From: an uncultured Coprococcus sp.
Lineage (GTDB): Bacteria > Bacillota > Clostridia > Lachnospirales > Lachnospiraceae
Direction: 5' to 3'
Assembly (NCBI GenBank): GCA_900548215.1
Contig: URJI01000094.1
Coordinates: 1-10,228, forward strand
DNA: 10,228 nucleotides
The notes under the pieces are model-generated. The model had not been told where the DNA came from and did no database searches. It saw only the letters and a program-made list of their open reading frames with translations. The position numbers and the translations under genes were made by a program. This document shows, in pieces, positions 6,101-10,228 of the stretch. How positions within the stretch are numbered: position 1 is the stretch's first letter; every line of letters begins with the position of its first letter.

Positions 6101-7415
6101 AACCTGGTCTCAGCTCCGTCACGCAGTTCACCGCATTACTTATAAGAGATGACTCACCTCTGTTAAAGCATTTGTACTGCCAGTTCCTGCTTACACGTAT
6201 GACACCATATATCTTGTACGTTGCGATCCACAGATGATCCGATGAATCCACATACAGATCTCTTATACTTATGCCATACAATTTGCTTATGAGTTCATTC
6301 TCACTTGCGGCGATCAGTTTGCCATTGGAATCAACCACATAGAGTCCCTCATCAGTTCCTATAAACAGGTTGCCATTGTAGCTGGTGACACAGTTGACAA
6401 TAGAATTCCCTATGCCATACTTCATGGTCACATCCTGGAACTTACTCTGTTCAAGAAACAGAAGTCCTTTTCTATATGATGTGAACCAATAATTTCCCTC
6501 GAAATCGCAGACCATGTCACTCATTGACTCGTTAAACTTAAGGCTCCCCACCGTCACTATCCTGCCCTTGGAAGTCATATATCCAACGCCGTCATCGGCA
6601 AGCACCCATATTCGTTTTCCATCAGAATACATTCTATTTATTCCGTGAAGGCTTCCCGTATTTATAACCGACACTGTACCCTTTGCAGTTATCTTCAGTA
6701 TGCTGTATCCGGCAGAGCCATAATACCTGTTTCCCCTTGCGTCCACATACAGTGAATTTATATCGTCTATACCATATTCAGTCTTTGATGATACAGTTAT
6801 CTTTCTGTCAGCATATACCGTTATGAAAACATCATTGTTTGCAACCGCATATATAGTTCCATTATACCCGGATATATTGCCAATGCTAAGACCTGATATT
6901 CTGTCATCCGTGATGGTCTGTACACCATCTTTATCCATATAGTAAATTCCCGATGAACATGCCATCCACAGATTATTGTCGCCATCTTCATACATAGCAT
7001 TGATTGATGACACGCCAAGGTTGTACATCTCTGACACTCTGTGGAAAGTTCCATCATTAAATACATAAAGTCCATAGTTGTCTGTTCCGACATAAAGCTT
7101 GTCGTCCGCAGTCAGATATATACAGTTGATGGAATACTTTGTTCCATCCTCATGTGAATCAAGCGGAAACAGTACAAATTCACTGCCATCATATCTGTAC
7201 AATCCATTATCAGTACCAATCCATATATATCCGCTTGTTGACTGGCACACACAATTAGCCTCTCCACTGTCAAATCCTTCGTCATCAGCAAATGTCCTCT
7301 GGTTATAATTTGATGTGAAGTTTTCGTCAGCAAACACTTCAAGCCGTGACATCATCACTAAGGCCACGGCTATCATAGTCACAAGTATTGTAAATTTCCT
7401 AAGCTGCTCTCTCAT
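3105..7415 (-). CDS. Hybrid sensor histidine kinase with two Reg_prop propellers, Y_Y_Y, HisKA, HATPase, REC and HPt
   Basis: This is a membrane-anchored hybrid two-component sensor of 1436 residues. Residues 1-29 look like a signal peptide, with likely cleavage after VFA. Residues about 40-625 hold 14 Reg_prop-type repeats of the 'LWIGTDNGLY' kind (for example 63-75, 349-360, 523-534), which fits two seven-bladed propellers. A Y_Y_Y-like beta domain (about 638-740) precedes one membrane helix (about 749-771) and a coiled coil (776-805). HisKA has NHEIRTPL with phospho-His H810. The ATPase domain keeps DTGLGV (998-1003) but has a degenerate N-box (N925, W929) and G2 box (RVSLGL, 1027-1032), plus an acidic insert (about 949-990). 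The receiver has D1102/D1103, phospho-acceptor D1146, S1178 and K1200. The HPt has H1297 in HDIKSSSANI. A helical tail (about 1358-1436) matches nothing I know. The architecture resembles Bacteroides sugar-sensing hybrid systems, but there is no AraC output domain. The ligand is unknown. The start is set by GGAGGA, 5 nt upstream of the ATG, 29 nt after apeA. Confidence 0.93.
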   Translation of the reverse strand: MREQLRKFTILVTMIAVALVMMSRLEVFADENFTSNYNQRTFADDEGFDSGEANCVCQSTSGYIWIGTDNGLYRYDGSEFVLFPLDSHEDGTKYSINCIYLTADDKLYVGTDNYGLYVFNDGTFHRVSEMYNLGVSSINAMYEDGDNNLWMACSSGIYYMDKDGVQTITDDRISGLSIGNISGYNGTIYAVANNDVFITVYADRKITVSSKTEYGIDDINSLYVDARGNRYYGSAGYSILKITAKGTVSVINTGSLHGINRMYSDGKRIWVLADDGVGYMTSKGRIVTVGSLKFNESMSDMVCDFEGNYWFTSYRKGLLFLEQSKFQDVTMKYGIGNSIVNCVTSYNGNLFIGTDEGLYVVDSNGKLIAASENELISKLYGISIRDLYVDSSDHLWIATYKIYGVIRVSRNWQYKCFNRGESSLISNAVNCVTELRPGYVAVGTENGISVIGQDDVIKSLSRMDGLDNPDIISLYANSDGQLYAGSNGAGVFIIDDDYNVNALGLDDNQKMSVVSSMVQGSSGLWIGTDNGLYYQEGTVRQITTVDNTNGIYDLILDDEGYLWIFGSRGLYRYYEKDILSSADAEYISFSKNDGIISNITEKSTNYVSKTGIVYVCCDEGLCKINLGAEYVNEVAPKVRIASVEVDGSEYQFSDLDGHIDVPKSTNRITVKFSVLSYVNRADITVDYHLEGFESESRTLTGNDRMEVEYTNLEGGIYTFVLSAKNADGIECAEPLTFVINKELGFFETNLAKLLIVLIIMLLILIGIVVARSIFKLLRRQNEQVEELSKKSEEAEKSNQAKNDYVNYLNHEIRTPLNNIIAISELAMRNCSDVQSEEYSQYSAMYAAGREILDMSDGISKLANLKDDIIDPAYNQYFTSDLIDELAEEFKTAVNRDLVDLKVSIEDDIPNGLIGDMAAVRTILENIFAWSASTTKEGYISVDVDWRLARRSDEESDEAEAEDYTVSEYSEIIEEPETEISRIFDRDHDEVYLDFKISDTGLGVKEERLATLFELDDSYEKSDIGMFRVSLGLAIAKELVRMLDGSISAESIYGAGTTIRFSIKQSVFDYSYVNYNERKRKEMARRNANSHLWLPDVRILIVDDSEITLQVEKTIFDTYGLACDVATSGFDALDNVMVNNYDMVFIDTVMPVMDGLDTVREIRNLDGEEFKKLPLVALSANTVDTSREEILTSGFNDVIVKPIELDQAEAMLRTYISADKIKEKDNELSQTEDDINYIEDAVLLGRFVAVEDAVRAMGGNFQTFNMFLRSYRDEYREEVQMLRTYIDDDVRRYKNIIHDIKSSSANISAYGIERKAANLEAAINIGNQQYAKDNTRDFVAMMNDFFKQIDKYMARIEHTDEAAEKEFKEGINKGKLKELRAFLRAGDREPVEGIMRDIDRYQYGDIDTEFLTALREYLNMGDYQTSSEMIDQYLNSI

Positions 7416-7444
7416 TTATTCCTCCGAAAATCCCCGGGAAAAGA

Positions 7445-8824
7445 TCATGCCTCCTTGAGAAAGGCTACATATCCCTTCTTGGTCTCGTATATATCAGCCT
7501 TGGAGGTCACTTCCCATGGAGCATGCATGTTCAGCACAGCAACACCACAGTCAATGACTTCCATTCCATACAATGAAAGTATATATGCGATCGTTCCACC
7601 GCCACCGACATCCACCTTGCCCAGCTCTGCTGTCTGGTATGCGATCCCGGCATCGTCCATAATCTTTCTTATAGCTGCCATATATTCTGCATTTGCATCG
7701 TTTGAACCGGATTTACCTCTTGAACCGGTAAATTTGTTGAATACCATTCCATCACCAAATATAGCTGCATTCTTCTTGTCAAATGCGGATTCAAACGTCG
7801 GATCAAAACCGGCAGATACATCAGATGAAAGCATCCTTGATGATGCAAGGCATCTTCGAAGTGACAACTCTGAGAAATCTCCCATGGCATTCATGATCTC
7901 TGCAACAGTATTCTCAAAGAAGTGTGACTGCATTCCTGTTGCACCAACACTTCCAATTTCTTCCTTATCAGTTAAAAGACAGCATGTAGTCTTATCCGGT
8001 GATTCAACCTCCAGCATAGCTGCAAGTGATGTAAACGCACACACTCTGTCGTCCTGGCCATAAGCCATGATCATACTCTCATCTATACCACAGTTTCTTG
8101 CTTTTCCGGCAGGAACTATCTCAAGCTCTGCTGAGATAAAATCCTCCTCCTTCACACCGTACTTCTTCTCAAGAAGCTCCAGAGCTGCTTCCTTGACAGC
8201 TTCCTTCTCTTTTCCTGCCAAAGGCCTGCTGGCAAAAAGAATATCAAGCTGCTCACCCTCAATAACAGAATCTGCTCTCTTCTTGAGCTGCTCCTGGGAG
8301 AGATGTATGAGCAGGTCGGTGACGCAGAATACAGGGTCATTCTTATCCTCACCTATATTTACATTGACAACTTCGCCATCTGTCTTTGCTATCACACCGT
8401 GGATTGCAAGTGGAAGTGTGACCCACTGGTACTTCTTGATACCTCCGTAATAATGAGTGTCAAGATATGCAAATCCACCCTTCTCATACAGAGGATTCTG
8501 CTTCACATCCATCCTTGGGGAATCAATGTGTGCACCAAGTATATTCATTCCTTTTTCAAGCTTCTTCTTTCCTATGGTGAACATAGCTACTGTCTTGTTC
8601 ATCCACACAGCGTACACCTTGTCACCGGTCTCAATCTTCTCCTTGTTCTTGATGATCTTCCTTATATCACGAAAGCCCTTATCCTCAGCCTGTTTTACTA
8701 TCTCCTTCACGCACTCGCGCTCTGTCTTGCCGTTGTCAAGGAAATCTCTGTAATCCTTACACAGGCTCTCAAGGGCCTTTATCTCATCCTTTTTGTATTT
8801 GTTCCATGCATTTTTCTGTGTCAT
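7445..8824 (-). CDS. apeA: M18 family aminopeptidase 1
   Basis: This is a cytoplasmic di-metal aminopeptidase of the M18 (aspartyl aminopeptidase) family, which removes N-terminal residues from peptides. It is 459 residues, normal for the bacterial apeA branch. Metal-site motifs in order are GAHIDSPRMD (97-106; H99, D101), YGQDDR (255-260; bridging D258), DKEEIGSVGATG (286-297; catalytic and metal-binding E288/E289), SSDVSAG (333-339; D335) and NMHAPWE (432-438; H434). There is no signal peptide. Substrate preference cannot be read from the sequence. A strong AAGGAGG SD lies 8 nt before the ATG, inside a small dyad (8823-8850). It follows the ABC permease by 68 nt and precedes the sensor kinase by 29 nt with no terminator between, so apeA and the kinase are probably co-transcribed. 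Confidence 0.95.
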   Translation of the reverse strand: MTQKNAWNKYKKDEIKALESLCKDYRDFLDNGKTERECVKEIVKQAEDKGFRDIRKIIKNKEKIETGDKVYAVWMNKTVAMFTIGKKKLEKGMNILGAHIDSPRMDVKQNPLYEKGGFAYLDTHYYGGIKKYQWVTLPLAIHGVIAKTDGEVVNVNIGEDKNDPVFCVTDLLIHLSQEQLKKRADSVIEGEQLDILFASRPLAGKEKEAVKEAALELLEKKYGVKEEDFISAELEIVPAGKARNCGIDESMIMAYGQDDRVCAFTSLAAMLEVESPDKTTCCLLTDKEEIGSVGATGMQSHFFENTVAEIMNAMGDFSELSLRRCLASSRMLSSDVSAGFDPTFESAFDKKNAAIFGDGMVFNKFTGSRGKSGSNDANAEYMAAIRKIMDDAGIAYQTAELGKVDVGGGGTIAYILSLYGMEVIDCGVAVLNMHAPWEVTSKADIYETKKGYVAFLKEA

Positions 8825-8850
8825 GATCTATACCTCCTTATATTGATCAT
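8823..8850 (-). promoter_or_regulatory. Dyad presenting the apeA ribosome-binding site in its loop
   Basis: On the minus strand ATGATC (8850-8845) pairs with GATCAT (8828-8823), then after two unpaired A the two TATA arms (8842-8839 and 8832-8829) pair around the loop AGGAGG (8838-8833). The loop is the SD itself, and the outer 3' arm covers the first two bases of the ATG. The stem is AU-rich and weak, so it could be chance, a translation control element or a DNA operator. Confidence 0.35.
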
Positions 8851-8875
8851 CAGTACACCTTAATCCATATCTGGC

Positions 8876-8891
8876 GATGTGCTGACACATC
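8876..8891 (-). other. Short hairpin just after the ABC permease stop
   Basis: GATGTG (8891-8886) pairs perfectly with CACATC (8881-8876) around a TCAG loop, 1 nt after the permease stop. The sequence that follows, GCCAGATATGG, has no U-run, so it is not a typical intrinsic terminator. It may protect the mRNA 3' end or mean nothing. Confidence 0.3.
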
Positions 8892-8892
8892 A

Positions 8893-10228
8893 TCACTCGC
8901 TATAAACATCAGTGTCTATATTTGTTGTAGACTTTTTCATAGTGTTCTTCCTGAGTATGAGGAACATGGCCCCCGATATCACAAAATATATTATATACAC
9001 TATGTACGACTGAACCATGGTAAATCTGAATATGATATACCCGATTGCACACAAAACTATGGCTGTCACTATAGCTATCGCCATGTTGAAGAAAGCATTC
9101 AGATTGCCTCTGAGTGCGCCATATTCATCCTCCCAGTCTATCTTCGGATGTGTGGAATCAAGCAGGATTCCTGTATATGTACATATTCCGGAACACAATA
9201 TCCCGATCAACACATAATAAACACTGTCAAGCAGACTGCAATCCATATATATACACACAGCGATAGTAGTTATAACCACAGTCACACCGCTGAATATCAT
9301 GCTTGTCCATACCTTTACACGCACCTGAAGTTCATAAGCCATAGGAATATGCTTTATGAATGATATATGGCTTCCCTCCCTGGTGAACGATGTTGACGCT
9401 ATACTGTTCATCGCTGTGGCAAAGAATGCTACAGCCGTCACCGCTATGAGCATAATCGCATCCGAGAGAAAATATCCCTTCTCAAATGTGTTCCTGAATG
9501 ACCTTATGGAATCTGCTGTAGCAGGTATATTGAAAAGTGCGATCACAAGGATCGGCCATATAACATTAACAACAACACAATATTTTCTGTATGCAGGTGT
9601 CCTGACTAACGTCTTTACTTCCTTCTTCATATAGGCTTTAAACGGCGTGTTTATGGCGTAGCTGTCTGACTTTACTCCGCCTCTGATCCTCCTGCCGGAT
9701 CTTCCGGTGGATGACACAAGGTACACACCTCTAAGGTACAGTTTGTTTCCAAGGAATAACAGCAATCCTATACATGCTGCATTCACAAGTATGAACAATA
9801 ACATATAAAGTATACTGTTCTCTCCAACCGCTTTAAGGAAGAGCGGTACGGTGAAAAAAATCCTATTCATGATATTTATAAATATATTGTCACCATTTTT
9901 CAGACTGTCTATGTAATTATTTATATTTACAGAATCCATCTGTGCAAATGACCATGCAAAAAGTCCGGCAAACACAGCTATGGCAATTCCCACCATAAAA
10001 TCCACATTGCGGAGCAGCTTCGCCCTGCTGAAAAACGCCATCACGATAAGTGAAAATATACCACAGTAAACAAGCGGCAGCACAGGGAGCAGAAACACTC
10101 CGATCAGCGAAGTCAGAACTGATACGATATGTATATCCGCCGCAACAAAATATCCTATAAATCCGCAGAACAGGATCATGAATTCCATGACGCTCTCTGC
10201 AAAATATGCATGAGTGAATTTGGCTGCA
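8893..10228 (-). CDS. ABC-2-type exporter permease, 5' end outside window
   Basis: This is a polytopic membrane protein, probably the permease subunit of an ABC exporter. The frame is open to the right edge: 13 more codons without a stop lie upstream of the Met at 10188, so that Met is probably internal and about 444 residues are visible. I count roughly ten hydrophobic helices in two groups, split by a basic cytoplasmic segment (STGRSGRRIRGGVKS, then AYMKKEVKTLVRTPAYRKY). The later segment FTREGSHISFIKHIPMAYELQVRVKVW resembles the 'SREG...K.LP.....L..K' cytoplasmic motif of putative Firmicute ABC exporters. No ATPase domain is seen, so a separate ATP-binding partner would be expected upstream, outside the window. 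The substrate is unknown. The C-terminus ends in a polar, acidic tail. Confidence 0.8.
   Translation of the reverse strand, partial: AAKFTHAYFAESVMEFMILFCGFIGYFVAADIHIVSVLTSLIGVFLLPVLPLVYCGIFSLIVMAFFSRAKLLRNVDFMVGIAIAVFAGLFAWSFAQMDSVNINNYIDSLKNGDNIFINIMNRIFFTVPLFLKAVGENSILYMLLFILVNAACIGLLLFLGNKLYLRGVYLVSSTGRSGRRIRGGVKSDSYAINTPFKAYMKKEVKTLVRTPAYRKYCVVVNVIWPILVIALFNIPATADSIRSFRNTFEKGYFLSDAIMLIAVTAVAFFATAMNSIASTSFTREGSHISFIKHIPMAYELQVRVKVWTSMIFSGVTVVITTIAVCIYMDCSLLDSVYYVLIGILCSGICTYTGILLDSTHPKIDWEDEYGALRGNLNAFFNMAIAIVTAIVLCAIGYIIFRFTMVQSYIVYIIYFVISGAMFLILRKNTMKKSTTNIDTDVYSE

Noticed and set aside
5600..7350. Repeated 'WIGTDNGLY'-type segments as a DNA repeat or mobile feature
   Set aside because: They are protein-level propeller blades with diverged DNA; no nucleotide repeat was evident.
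7431..7439. TCCCCGGGA near-palindrome between apeA and the sensor kinase
   Set aside because: It has no room for a loop and no U-run follows, so it is not a terminator. The gap is only 29 nt and holds the kinase SD.
7455..8063. Long plus-strand open frame opposite apeA
   Set aside because: The minus strand has a complete M18 enzyme with all metal-site motifs. The plus-strand frame shows no recognisable domain and no good SD, so it is a shadow.
8876..8891. Hairpin after the ABC permease as a Rho-independent terminator
   Set aside because: The stem is only 6-7 bp and no U-run follows, so it is kept as a hairpin of unknown role.

Overview
The window looks like chromosomal DNA from a low-to-mid GC Clostridia-type Firmicute, most likely a Lachnospiraceae-like gut anaerobe. 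This is inferred from strong AGGAGG-type Shine-Dalgarno (SD) sites, AGA/ATA-rich codon use, short gaps between genes, and the gene content. All seven genes lie on the minus strand, so transcription runs from the right end to the left end.

Layout in transcription order: an ABC-2-type exporter permease cut by the right edge (10228-8893); an M18 aminopeptidase, apeA (8824-7445); a 1436-residue hybrid sensor histidine kinase with two predicted seven-bladed propellers, a Y_Y_Y domain, one membrane helix, HisKA, HATPase, receiver and HPt domains (7415-3105); purE for purine synthesis (3062-2574); a terminator-like hairpin followed at once by a sigma-A-type promoter (2558-2505); then the pantothenate operon panG-like (2410-1520), panB (1517-690) and panC, which is cut by the left edge (605-1). 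No mobile element, CRISPR array, tRNA or rRNA was seen. No gene-free stretch exceeds about 170 bases.

The pantothenate genes form a coherent unit. PanB makes ketopantoate, the DUF2520/PanG-type reductase probably makes pantoate, and PanC joins pantoate to beta-alanine. The most interesting signal is a small RNA hairpin that occurs twice in this operon: at the predicted 5' end of the transcript (2472-2497) and between panB and panC (628-652). The copies share a bulged A, a GA-starting four-base loop, a U·G pair and a GUAC 3' arm, while five of the six other stem pairs differ by compensatory changes. A simpler hairpin with the same lower stem sits 6 nt after the first copy (2450-2465). This fits my memory of the 'pan' candidate RNA motif reported upstream of pantothenate genes in Firmicutes.

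Other points of note are a sensor kinase whose ATP-binding N-box and G2 box are degenerate although HisKA, receiver and HPt phospho-sites are intact; a PurE with alanine where E. coli has His75; and an SD shown in the loop of a dyad before apeA.
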